This document shows, piece after piece, positions 1-8,659 of a stretch of 64,000 nucleotides of DNA (its first letter is position 1; each line of letters starts with the position of its first letter). Source of the DNA: Nitzschia sp. pyKryTriq1 (Eukaryota; Bacillariophyta; Bacillariophyceae; Bacillariales; Bacillariaceae); the NCBI GenBank assembly GCA_956465555.1, contig OY101123.1, positions 1,798,001 through 1,862,000 of the forward strand, in the 5' to 3' direction. Below the pieces are notes generated by a model. The model searched no databases. It saw nothing but the letters and a program-made list of their open reading frames with translations, and had not been told where the DNA came from. A program made the position numbers and the translations under genes.

Positions 1-219
1 ATACGATGTGCGAAACAATAATATGATGCAGCGACGATGAGATGCGGATAATACTATCTCGCGAAACACTGCTTCTTCCCACTGCTCACCCCCTCGTAAA
101 CTATATCAAGAGAGGAAATACGTTGTGGTGGAAGCGAGGTTACAGGGGCTGCGCAATCTTACAGATCAAAGATCGCGATCTTTCCTTTCTTTCACCGCAT
201 CTCGCACCAAATACGATCG

Positions 220-1104
220 ATGCGTCTGTTGGGCCATCCTGTTGGCGGCTGGGCCGCTCCAGCTCTATCCCTGCTCCCGACAACGATTGCATCATTTCCT
301 CCAAAGGCTACTGCTACTGCTGCTGTTGCATTCATTGGTTCCCCTCGAAGTCAGCGCATGATGCACGGACTGCTTGGCCGACTACGGCAATATCTTTCTT
401 CTTCGTCGAGAACCTCGATGAAGAATCATAATTCCGTGATGGTGAATACGTTGGAATCCACATTGGATTGGAGCGACCGGATCGGGTTACAGGATCGATA
501 CACTCTAGAAGAAAAGGGATGGCATGTCCATGTCGATTGGCGTCCCACTCCATACGGAGCGGGTTTGTTCTCGAAACAAGCGATTGCCAAGGGAACGATT
601 CTACGAACGGGAATTTTAGGAGTCAATTTGAAAGAATTCCAGTCGATTGCCGATATTGACGAATTTTGCAACCAACAGCAACACCAACAACAAGAGAATG
701 ATGATGAAAATCCAGAGAATGTCATCATAGCCCGGCGAGAATATGTGAAAGACTATCTATGGGGATTTTCCAGATTCGCCGATGAAGGTGGTTACCCTCT
801 CGACGCCGAAGCCGATGTGGCAGATGCGTCGGGTGGTCGACGCTTTTATGGAATGTGGATCCCAGGAAATGGCTTGAATCACAGTCCAGAACCAAATACT
901 GTCTACCGATTATCACCCGCCGGGGAGGGTAATAATGATGCTGGTGGCATTGACTTGGTAGCACTGACAGATATTGCTGTCGATGATGAACTCTTTGATG
1001 ACTACCGACGACATGGGAAGGCTCCCCACTGGCTCAAAGAATTCGCTCAACTCTACAATGTCACATTGAACTTTGCGGATTGTAATGATTTTGTACAACA
1101 GTAA
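220..1104 (+). CDS. SET-domain protein, possibly organelle-targeted
   Basis: A 294-residue protein with the signatures of a SET lysine methyltransferase fold. A G-A-G turn lies at residues 113-115 inside YGAGLFSKQAIAKG, the NHS motif is at 220-222 (GLNHSPEPN), and an acidic DDELFDDY segment at 255-262 matches the usual GEEL-x-x-DY end of the fold. SET proteins move methyl groups from S-adenosylmethionine to lysines of histones or other proteins; the substrate here is unknown. There is no post-SET Cys cluster. The first 45 residues are hydrophobic, then Ser/Arg-rich, with AVAFIGSP near residue 36, so a plastid or mitochondrial presequence is possible; later Mets at residues 47, 48 and 67 are alternative starts. 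It converges with the sulfotransferase gene, 160 bases between stops. Confidence 0.7.
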   Translation: MRLLGHPVGGWAAPALSLLPTTIASFPPKATATAAVAFIGSPRSQRMMHGLLGRLRQYLSSSSRTSMKNHNSVMVNTLESTLDWSDRIGLQDRYTLEEKGWHVHVDWRPTPYGAGLFSKQAIAKGTILRTGILGVNLKEFQSIADIDEFCNQQQHQQQENDDENPENVIIARREYVKDYLWGFSRFADEGGYPLDAEADVADASGGRRFYGMWIPGNGLNHSPEPNTVYRLSPAGEGNNDAGGIDLVALTDIAVDDELFDDYRRHGKAPHWLKEFAQLYNVTLNFADCNDFVQQ

Positions 1105-1264
1105 AATTGGTAATTGCTAGTTGTAACTATATACTGCATAATACAAGATACAGTAGCACACTATATTGACCTTGTCTTTCCCAGTGCCTCGCCAATCAAC
1201 AAGAAGCATCATACTCCACTGGCCGAGCAGCTACCGGTAGCAGTGCTCACTCAGTATTTTAGTA

Positions 1265-3028
1265 TCATTCCTCCCCATTCATCTTTTCAAAAATCACCGA
1301 TTGTTGCTCAAAGACTTGCAAGGCATGTTCATAAAGTTCCACATCGTATGCATTGACTGCTGCAATCGCCTCCCATTCGGGACTCCCTGGTTGCACTTTG
1401 GGATGATCAAAGGCATTTGCTCCATGTTCTGCAAAACGCGACCGACAAGAATCCCAATCATAAGCATCCGAACTATGTTCCTTCGACCACCCAAAATACC
1501 TTCCAAACCGTCTCAAAGACTCGTCCATTTGATCTGTCAATCCTACAAGCATCTTTTGATCCAGAAGATGCTTGGCATATTCCAAATCGTCTCTTGTCAT
1601 CATCAAGCCATTTCCGTTGTTGTTTCGGTCTTGCCGTCCTTGTACTGCCAGATAGTAGGTCATCCAATTCCGTTCCACCGCAGCACTATCCGTATTCGAT
1701 GCTGTTGTTGTTGTTGCTGCTGCTGCTGCTGCTTGTTGATAAAATTGCAACAATGTCGTATTTTTCAATTCTGGACGATAGGTGGATTCCCAGTCGGCAT
1801 GCTGCAAATAGTAAAACAAACTGACGGCACGTTCGACAGGATGACGAAACAAAGCAAATAGAGCGCCCCGTGTAATAGTAATGGTAGACGCTGGTGTATT
1901 AGATGCTGTAGATGTAGCATGATCATCACCACGGTCATTCTCGACACTGCTGGGAGTGGCTCCTGTCAACAAGTAATTCACGGCATCCTGGAGCAATGGT
2001 GTTGCCACCATGAAATTCAATACTTGTACTTGTTGTACGGCTGATGGTGCTGCCGCGGATGTGTTTTCATCGTCATCGTATCCAGCATCATAGAATCCGT
2101 CGGTACCGCTTTTTCTGCTGCTGCCCAGAACACCACCACCACCAGCATAAGCAGCAACAAATTGTCCAAAACCTCGTTCACGGGCATTGACAATACCGGC
2201 ATGTGTCGAAACGTCAACATTGACAACGGAATGGCCGTGACGTTGTATCACTTGAACCTTGTCATTCTCATTCTCATTCTCATTCTCATCATCATCATCA
2301 TCCTTATCACTCTCCGACTTCTTAGTATTGCCACCACCACCACCACCACCACCACCCTCTTGATTCACAGCCACCAAATGTAGACATTGCGCCAACTGTT
2401 TCATGGAAGTTCCACCCGATTTTGGAATGTGCCAGAATATAGGAAGCAGCAGCAGCAACAACCGTTGTTCTTGTTCTTGTGATTGTTGGGTGGTGGTGGT
2501 GGTCTTCGTCATTATTTTTTGGTCCTTCTTGTTTCTACTTCGGAGCAGAGCAGCGTTGCTGGCGATAGTGGTAGTGGTACTAGACACTGTTTTTGATCGT
2601 GTTGTTGAATGAATAGTTTTCTTGTCCGTCCACCAAGGCGAGAACACGAGAGGTAGTGGATCTTCTTCGCCACTTTCTTCTTCTTCTTCTTCTTTTGTCG
2701 TGGATTCAATGATTACTGATGATGGTGTCGGACGATCATCGTCATAGGGAGGAGGATCCACGATGGCGTGATGGTCTTTTATCAAAGAAGACAAGGACGA
2801 CGACGACGACGACGACGGGACATTCTTCGCAGGGATCAATACTGGTACATCATTCACACTCATATTACCGCCGAGGACCAAGAGAAGAGCAAAACCTGCC
2901 ACTAGACTTGAAAAGGCCAGAAAGCGAAGTTCCATTTTGGAAGGGGGGACGCCACGAGTATTGTTATTAGTCATCGTCGTGTTCGTCGTCGTGTTCGTGT
3001 TCTTGTACTTCATCATCCTCATCTTCAT
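1265..3028 (-). CDS. Type II membrane sulfotransferase
   Basis: A Golgi-type carbohydrate sulfotransferase candidate of about 587 residues. The 5'-phosphosulfate-binding loop is IPKSGGTS (about residues 201-208) and the 3'-phosphate-binding segment is RHPVERAVSLFYYL (from about 395), the pattern of the PAPS-dependent Sulfotransfer_2 families. A single membrane anchor (LAFSSLVAGFALLLVLGG) lies near the N-terminus, which predicts a lumenal catalytic domain. The stem and one insertion between the two PAPS motifs are low-complexity (poly-Ser, poly-Gly, Asp/Glu/Asn runs). The open frame extends to 3166. I chose the Met at 3028 because the sequence before it looks like leader; the Met at 2935, just before the anchor, is the main alternative. 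Acceptor substrate unknown. Confidence 0.72.
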   Translation of the reverse strand: MKMRMMKYKNTNTTTNTTMTNNNTRGVPPSKMELRFLAFSSLVAGFALLLVLGGNMSVNDVPVLIPAKNVPSSSSSSSLSSLIKDHHAIVDPPPYDDDRPTPSSVIIESTTKEEEEEESGEEDPLPLVFSPWWTDKKTIHSTTRSKTVSSTTTTIASNAALLRSRNKKDQKIMTKTTTTTQQSQEQEQRLLLLLLPIFWHIPKSGGTSMKQLAQCLHLVAVNQEGGGGGGGGGNTKKSESDKDDDDDENENENENDKVQVIQRHGHSVVNVDVSTHAGIVNARERGFGQFVAAYAGGGGVLGSSRKSGTDGFYDAGYDDDENTSAAAPSAVQQVQVLNFMVATPLLQDAVNYLLTGATPSSVENDRGDDHATSTASNTPASTITITRGALFALFRHPVERAVSLFYYLQHADWESTYRPELKNTTLLQFYQQAAAAAATTTTASNTDSAAVERNWMTYYLAVQGRQDRNNNGNGLMMTRDDLEYAKHLLDQKMLVGLTDQMDESLRRFGRYFGWSKEHSSDAYDWDSCRSRFAEHGANAFDHPKVQPGSPEWEAIAAVNAYDVELYEHALQVFEQQSVIFEKMNGEE

Positions 3029-3478
3029 CTCAAAGACCGTCAAAATTTTGATTTTCTTATAGTGAGCATTCTTTTCTGCTTGTGGTCCTATTGTCAAAAT
3101 TACGAACACGAACAGTATGTACTGGTGTTTTGCCACCACGTCCACGTCGATGACGAGAACCGACAAGGGAGGAGTCAGTCGTCCTTCGTTTGATCTCGGC
3201 CCGCAACGCCATCGTGGAGTATATCTTATGGATATATTATTATTCTATCATTATTTTTCGTCGCGCAGCAGCGTTTCACGGCCCCACGATGATGATATTA
3301 TAATAAAATAATATTCAAAGACACCATTTACTCTACCAGTCTCCCTGACCTCTACTGTAGTAGAACGAGGAAAAGTCTACTAGTACTCTCTAGAGAGTAG
3401 AGTGTATAGTCTATACGTAGAGTAGAGACTTGAAACAAAGGAGGAGGAGGAGGAGAATGGATAGTCGTCAAGGTAAAT
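3029..3478. other. Intergenic, palindrome-rich
   Basis: This stretch holds the presumed 5' region of the sulfotransferase gene and a TCTAGAGAGTAGAG-type imperfect palindrome cluster near 3380-3430, made of short CTCTA/TAGAG units. I see no convincing coding exon. Confidence 0.4.
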
Positions 3479-3805
3479 GTGCTGTCGCCGTCGCAACCGC
3501 AAGCGGACGGAGACCGTAGACACGCCAAATTATTCTTTCTGCCAGGAAGAATTGCAGAATTCTCCCCCTCTTTGCATGTCGGAAATTGTGCTGGACAGAT
3601 GGCCAGACGTAATGAATCGAATGTGTCGACAGCTCGTGATCGAGTTCCACGTCTCAGTTTGGATACTCGGAACGACATCGATCTGCTAGAGTCTTGGATC
3701 GGTGTAACTGAATCTTGGAAGACGGAAGCACGAGTGGATGGAGCTTCCTATGGTTTCTCCCGAATTGATGAGGCATATGTTGCTCATGCAGGACTCCCAG
3801 ATTGA
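3479..3805 (+). CDS. Possible short hypothetical protein
   Basis: An ATG-initiated frame of 108 codons with a mixed, protein-like composition in its second half (around SLDTRNDIDLLESWIGV). I recognise no domain, signal peptide or membrane segment, and overlapping frames are also open, so this may be chance. It stands alone between the sulfotransferase gene and the direct repeats near 4.1 kb. Confidence 0.2.
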   Translation: MLSPSQPQADGDRRHAKLFFLPGRIAEFSPSLHVGNCAGQMARRNESNVSTARDRVPRLSLDTRNDIDLLESWIGVTESWKTEARVDGASYGFSRIDEAYVAHAGLPD

Positions 3806-4110
3806 GCTTCCAGGAAGCTAGCTGGAGTCCTGGTTCTAGTCACGCTTTGGTCGTGGAAGTAAGTTGATCTTGTCAACTATTCAGAAGATAGATGCTGAAA
3901 AGCTCACAATAAATTAGACGAGAGATTGTCAAACATTCTCTAGAGAGTGGAACGAGTCCACAGCTAGCTAGCTACGTCTACTACTGTCACACCTACGGAG
4001 ACCTGCCAGACTACAGTCGTGTTAGTCAAAGGGCAGGAACAGTACGAGGTATTTCAACATGCTGTTTCGTCGGGCTTGAGGAACTCCTCCTCAAAAAACA
4101 GATCAAATCA

Positions 4111-4282
4111 CAGCGGCACGCCTCCCCACTTCCATCATTCGAGATGATGGTAACTTTTTCCCCTTCTTCTTCTTCTTCTTCTTGAACACATATTATTGGT
4201 AACTTTTGATATCATCATGTGTATATAATTTGCGCGGTGTAGTAGTGCCAAGTTTCGTCTCTCGGGCAAACAATCGAAACTG
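4111..4282 (+). repeat. Diverged direct repeat, copy 1
   Basis: About 172 bases starting CAGCGGCACGCCTCCCCACT and ending ATCGAAACTG. The unit recurs at 4395-4574 in the same orientation. The two share the 5' CAGCGGCACGCC block, a TTCTTCTT tract, a TATATAATTTGCGCGG block and a TTTCGTCTCTCGGGCAAAC block, with small indels between. Confidence 0.8.
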
Positions 4283-4394
4283 CCAAGGAAACAAAACAAA
4301 GCAAACAATACAGCAGCAAGACACAGCGAGGAGACGACGAGGATATGCTTTGGGCGCGAAACGTGTCTCTATAAATTATTACATATTCAACTTG

Positions 4395-4574
4395 CAGCGG
4401 CACGCCTCCCCACTTCCAACATCAGCCGAGATGATGGGAATTTTTTCTCTTTTTCTTCTTGAACATATATTATTATTGGGAACATTTGATGTCATCACAT
4501 GATGTATATGTATATATAATTTGCGCGGTGTAGTAGTGCCAAAGTTTCGTCTCTCGGGCAAACAATCGAAACTG
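4395..4574 (+). repeat. Diverged direct repeat, copy 2
   Basis: About 180 bases matching 4111-4282, ending about 55 bases from the stop codon of the minus-strand gene at 4630. The copies are separated by 112 bases. No open frame is shared between them, so a duplicated untranslated or regulatory segment is more likely than a coding repeat. Confidence 0.8.
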
Positions 4575-4629
4575 ACAGCAGCAAGATACACGGAGGTTGT
4601 TGGGCTGATTCGTCGCCGTGCTTCTCGAT

Positions 4630-6132
4630 TTACACATTAATACCAAACAACTCAAGCAGGAGGAAAGGCAGGTCAATGTTGTAAAACACTTCAAGCTCAC
4701 GTGAGGCAGCTACGGCATCTCCTCCCTCACTCTCCAAAGCGTATAGGAAAGCTCGCTTGTAGTCATCGCATTGGTGGAAGTTCTCCTGATACCAGCAGAA
4801 GGCAGCACATTTGTCAGCACAACCACAAGGGGCGAGGACGTCCGCAATCAAAAAGTTGGAAAATCCATCAAACTCGCTGCCGCCGGTGGTGCTAGGCAAA
4901 GCACGGGCAATTCGACGCGAGGTGTACTCGGTGTCGAACTTCTGGTTCGCAGTGCACTCTTTGGCAATGTCACATTTTGCAGAATCTTCACAAATGATTG
5001 CGTCTTCGGTCTTCTCCAAAGAATAGAGAACTCCACACGAGATGAGAGAAATAAACTGAGGCACCTCAATTTCATTATAGGAATCGAGGCATTTCTCGAA
5101 CCAAAAGTAATCCAAAACGGCCACACCGATACGGAACGCTGGGTCTGATTTGGCGATGAAGTCAATAAAATCAGCAATAAGTTTGATTACTCCGCGAATG
5201 TCAAATCCTTGCTGGAGTTCACGACCACGAGCAGGTGTCACTGCCTTCATTTTCGCTTCCATTGCCGAACAGTTATTGGTAGCACATCCCATCTTGGCCC
5301 TGAGCGCCGCCATGATGTCATCCGATGTGATTCCGAACATGTCAAGAAGGGATCCGGTGGCGTCATCGCCTTCAAGCTTTCTTCCAGTGCTATCAGAAGA
5401 CAGGGATGCAGCAATGGTCAAGAAATCAAGCATCTCATCTCCCGTTTGCTGCAAGCCAGAAGACAATTGTCGTCGCTCCATGACGCGGATGACATCTGGA
5501 TTCTCCTCAGCGAGCTTGCGAATCCTCGGGTTGTTGTTCGGGATTCCAAGAATATCGGGGTTCGGGACACCCATCACATCAGCCAAAAAGCACAAGGTAT
5601 CACGGGACGTCTTGGACAAACTCGTCAACAAGCATCGCAGAGTCTCGCTTTCGAAAATGAGCTCGGAGAGAAGGGTAAGAACTAAGCATCCGATAGTGAC
5701 AGCATCATTTTTCGTGACAACCGCCCAGCAAATCCCAAATTCATTGATGATGTCACCAATCGGCAAGTTTTTTTTGGCTTTAATATAGGCCTCCGGAGCG
5801 AATCCATTGCCTGTTTTGGAAGAGAAAAATTTCTTGTAAAAGTCAGGCTCAAGATACGACTGACCCCAAAAGTTGAAGCCAGGAAGGCGTGTTTTACAGT
5901 TATCACAAAAGCCAAGAGAGCCTCCCTTGCCCTTGCCAGCAGTGAATTGGGGAGTTTCTGCCTTCAGAAGGCGGGAGCCACGACGGGCCTCCTCCCTATC
6001 ATCGCTTGCGCCGCGGTTGCGTCCGCCCCGGTTGCGTCCGCCCCGGTTGGTCAGCTTGGCTTCAGCCACATGAAATGGCGAAGGAGCGAGGACGACGGCC
6101 ACGGTGAAGAGCGAAAGAGCAGAGAACTTCAT
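4630..6132 (-). CDS. Secreted protein of unknown function
   Basis: About 500 residues starting at the Met followed by KFSALSLFTVAVVLAPS, a clear signal peptide ending near HVAEA; the frame is open 39 bases further upstream, but that part is poly-Ile and unlikely to be translated. After the signal comes a basic Gly-Arg-Asn repeat (two to three GGRNR units), then a long region with many spaced cysteines (CDNC, CWAV, CLLT, CFLAD, CATNNC, CGCADKCAAFC). I do not recognise a family. Even cysteine spacing and no internal membrane span suggest an extracellular or vesicle-lumen disulfide-bonded protein. The duplicated segment at 4.1-4.6 kb lies directly beyond its stop. Confidence 0.65.
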   Translation of the reverse strand: MKFSALSLFTVAVVLAPSPFHVAEAKLTNRGGRNRGGRNRGASDDREEARRGSRLLKAETPQFTAGKGKGGSLGFCDNCKTRLPGFNFWGQSYLEPDFYKKFFSSKTGNGFAPEAYIKAKKNLPIGDIINEFGICWAVVTKNDAVTIGCLVLTLLSELIFESETLRCLLTSLSKTSRDTLCFLADVMGVPNPDILGIPNNNPRIRKLAEENPDVIRVMERRQLSSGLQQTGDEMLDFLTIAASLSSDSTGRKLEGDDATGSLLDMFGITSDDIMAALRAKMGCATNNCSAMEAKMKAVTPARGRELQQGFDIRGVIKLIADFIDFIAKSDPAFRIGVAVLDYFWFEKCLDSYNEIEVPQFISLISCGVLYSLEKTEDAIICEDSAKCDIAKECTANQKFDTEYTSRRIARALPSTTGGSEFDGFSNFLIADVLAPCGCADKCAAFCWYQENFHQCDDYKRAFLYALESEGGDAVAASRELEVFYNIDLPFLLLELFGINV

Positions 6133-6445
6133 GATAAGAATGATGATGATGATGATGTTCTGTTGATGCAACGAAGAGGAGGTCGATTCCTATTTTGCGA
6201 TGCTCCTCTGAATTGTGCGCATAGAAATGCAAAAAATGAGCCCATCAAAACTGAGCCCATCCCCGACGATCGATACTCGGAAGGCGGCGTGCAACTCCGT
6301 AGCTTCACTACCAAATCCAACGAGAGGGAAGCCAAAATAGCTCATCTACTAGTCTGCGAATCTGCCTCGTCTACTACTAGAGGTCCCTACCGGTAGTACC
6401 ACGAGGAAAAACGAAACTTGCTGAGAAACATTGCTGCTAGCTACT

Positions 6446-6481
6446 AGCTGGTGTCAACAACGAAGGCGGAAGGAAGCGTTG
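6446..6481 (+). repeat. 36-bp direct repeat, left copy
   Basis: AGCTGGTGTCAACAACGAAG and the next 16 bases recur at 6694-6729 with one or two differences. The two copies bracket the left arm of the large inverted repeat. Confidence 0.8.
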
Positions 6482-6496
6482 CCTTCTTATTGCCCT

Positions 6497-6679
6497 TAGT
6501 TCCTGATCCTTCAATCCAGCATGCAATCTCCAGTTTTAGATTCCTTTTCTCCCCCCGGTAGGAAAAACCGTCCACTAACTACTAAAGCTAACATCTAAGC
6601 CATCATATTTAGGAACCTAGAGAATAATGTCCGGAATTCGCGATTGAAAGAAAAGCAACTCATAAGTAAATAAAGGGTT
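6497..6679 (+). repeat. Large inverted repeat, left arm
   Basis: 183 bases whose reverse complement is at 6879-7061, with only a few mismatches (for example CCCCCCGGTAGG against CCTACCCGGGGG). With about 199 bases between the arms, the region can form a long hairpin. No transposase frame is present. It resembles a foldback-type or MITE-like element. Confidence 0.85.
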
Positions 6680-6693
6680 GTGGGAGCTCTGCG

Positions 6694-6729
6694 AGCTGGT
6701 GTCAACAACGAAGGCGGAAGGCAGCGTTG
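6694..6729 (+). repeat. 36-bp direct repeat, right copy
   Basis: Second copy of the 6446-6481 unit, located 14 bases inside the inner end of the left inverted-repeat arm. Confidence 0.8.
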
Positions 6730-6878
6730 GAACTTTTTAGTCAAATCGGAGGATTCTCTGCTGTTCTTCTAATGGTACTGGTACAGTACTACTGCTTTTT
6801 TCTCCCCTATCTTGTAGATAGGCACAGGCAGGAATCTCTCATCGAACCAGACTGGTTCTCTAAAACTACATAGGCCTT

Positions 6879-7061
6879 AACCCTTTATTTACTTATGAGT
6901 TGCTTTTCTTTCAATCACGAATTCCGGACATTATTCTCTAGGTTCCTAAATATGATGGCTTAGATGTTAGCTTTAGTAGTTAGTGGACGGTTTTTCCTAC
7001 CCGGGGGAGAGAAGGAATCTAAAATTGGAGATTGCATGCTGGATTGAAGGATCAGGAACTA
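6879..7061 (-). repeat. Large inverted repeat, right arm
   Basis: Reverse-complement partner of 6497-6679, running from AACCCTTTATTTACTTATGA to GGATCAGGAACTA. Equal arm lengths and few mismatches suggest a recent origin or ongoing homogenisation. Confidence 0.85.
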
Positions 7062-7230
7062 CTAGTACAGTTATTCACTGTGGGGGAGACCGTAGGCATA
7101 TATAGAATATTTTGGTTCTCCAAAGTAAAATATTGTTTAGGAGATTGTCGCCTAAGTAAATTATTGTTTTTGCTGATAGGACGATCCACATTCTCAGCGC
7201 TTAGTACCAGTACACCAATCAAGAGGTATG

Positions 7231-7397
7231 CAGTCTGCTTGCTAAATATTGACTGACAGATTTAGTCCCTTTTGGTTCCACTGGTCGGAGACCATCGAAG
7301 TCATTAGCATTCTTGAAATTTCGAAATCCGCCCCGTGGAAGGCGAGAAATCCCCCCCTGAATTTTGGACTGCGCGTCAATATTTAGCAAGCAGACTG
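7231..7397. repeat. Short element with 23-bp inverted ends
   Basis: CAGTCTGCTTGCTAAATATT plus GAC (7231-7253) is the exact reverse complement of 7375-7397. The 167-bp unit could be a miniature inverted-repeat element or a stem-loop. It codes for nothing recognisable and shows no obvious target duplication. Confidence 0.7.
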
Positions 7398-8659
7398 TAA
7401 TACAGGAGCGGACGGGAAGTTGTTAGGTACCTGGATATTAGGTGAGGTGACAAGTCCAATGCGCGCGGAAACCAAGACGGTGGCCAGGACCCTAGATGAG
7501 TGGAAAATTCAGAAATGCAGTAAGCAAACGCTTCAGCGAACGATAATGTGTTAGTAACCATTATCAATGAGAAATAATTATTTATTGCAAATGTTCGCAT
7601 GAAAATGGATCGTATAAGTTGAAAAGGGAGTATTATAGTGTTTTCAACTGTGACGTCACTTGGGGCAATTACGGGCTTTTTCTAGGCACAACTTCATCGC
7701 ACGTTGCGCCTGTGAGAAACCAAAAATCGTAGCGCGCATGCGTGGGTGAGACATCATATGTACCTATACCATGCTGAATATATTTTTATATTTGAAGAAG
7801 GACAGACAAGTTGTGCCAAAATCATCCAGGTCGCGGTGTTTACGAAATGCAAAAATATCGAAAATCCTCTTCTGTTATTGGAACTTTCCTATTAATGCAT
7901 CAAACGTTTCGTTTTAAGAACTTCACTGTCGTTTTCGGAAGTCTCATTAGTGTCGGAAAGCCCAAAAAAAGTAGGAAAAACATCATTTTTGATCAAGAAA
8001 TAGAGAAAGTGGCACAAATTGCACCCCAACGCGGTCCAAACTCAACGCGTGGTTCAAACCAGTTTTTGACCCGTACGTACCGGTACATTTTTTTCTGATC
8101 TTCATCGATCAAACAGCATCGCATAATATAGCACTGACAAACGCACAATACCGGTACGCTTATTGCTTATTATCGGATGGGTTTGTCCTTCAAGCAAGTT
8201 CGCATCCTTTGACATACGCAAGGGATCTAACGAATGATGATGAGAACACTGACGGTGTGTGGTGAAGGACGGTGCTTATCATTGCTTGATGAAGAGAACA
8301 CGGTGTGTGCATATGGTGATGGCGCTTCTTCCATGATGCGGGTGCGACGATGCGAAGACGAAGATTGCAAGTTCGCATCTGTTGCTGGCATCAGCTTTTC
8401 CAATCCTACTAGCTAGTAGTAGTGGTATGGATAGCAAGCTGTAACTATGGGTGAGCAAGAAAGATTATGAGTTCGCAATGGATCCTCCGCGTAGCACCTC
8501 GAGGATCGGAAGGTAGCCCCACCCTGATCCCGAACGATAAAAGATATGATAATGATGTTGTTCTAACCTCGCCGCAAACAACAACTGCTACTGTCATAAA
8601 ACTTGATTACGCAACACCATACTATTTTGCCCTCGCAAGAAAAAATTATTATACGAAAG

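Larger units (their letters stand above)
6133..8659. other. 2.5-kb intergenic region with inverted repeats
   Basis: No gene is supported here. The stretch contains the 183-bp inverted repeat (6497-6679 with 6879-7061), the 36-bp direct repeat, and the hairpin at 7231-7397. From 7400 to 8100 the sequence is AT-rich with scattered short frames lacking family features. From 8190 to 8400 the phrase AAGTTCGCATC occurs twice. The last 200 bases before 8660 are the leader of the secreted-protein gene. Confidence 0.5.
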
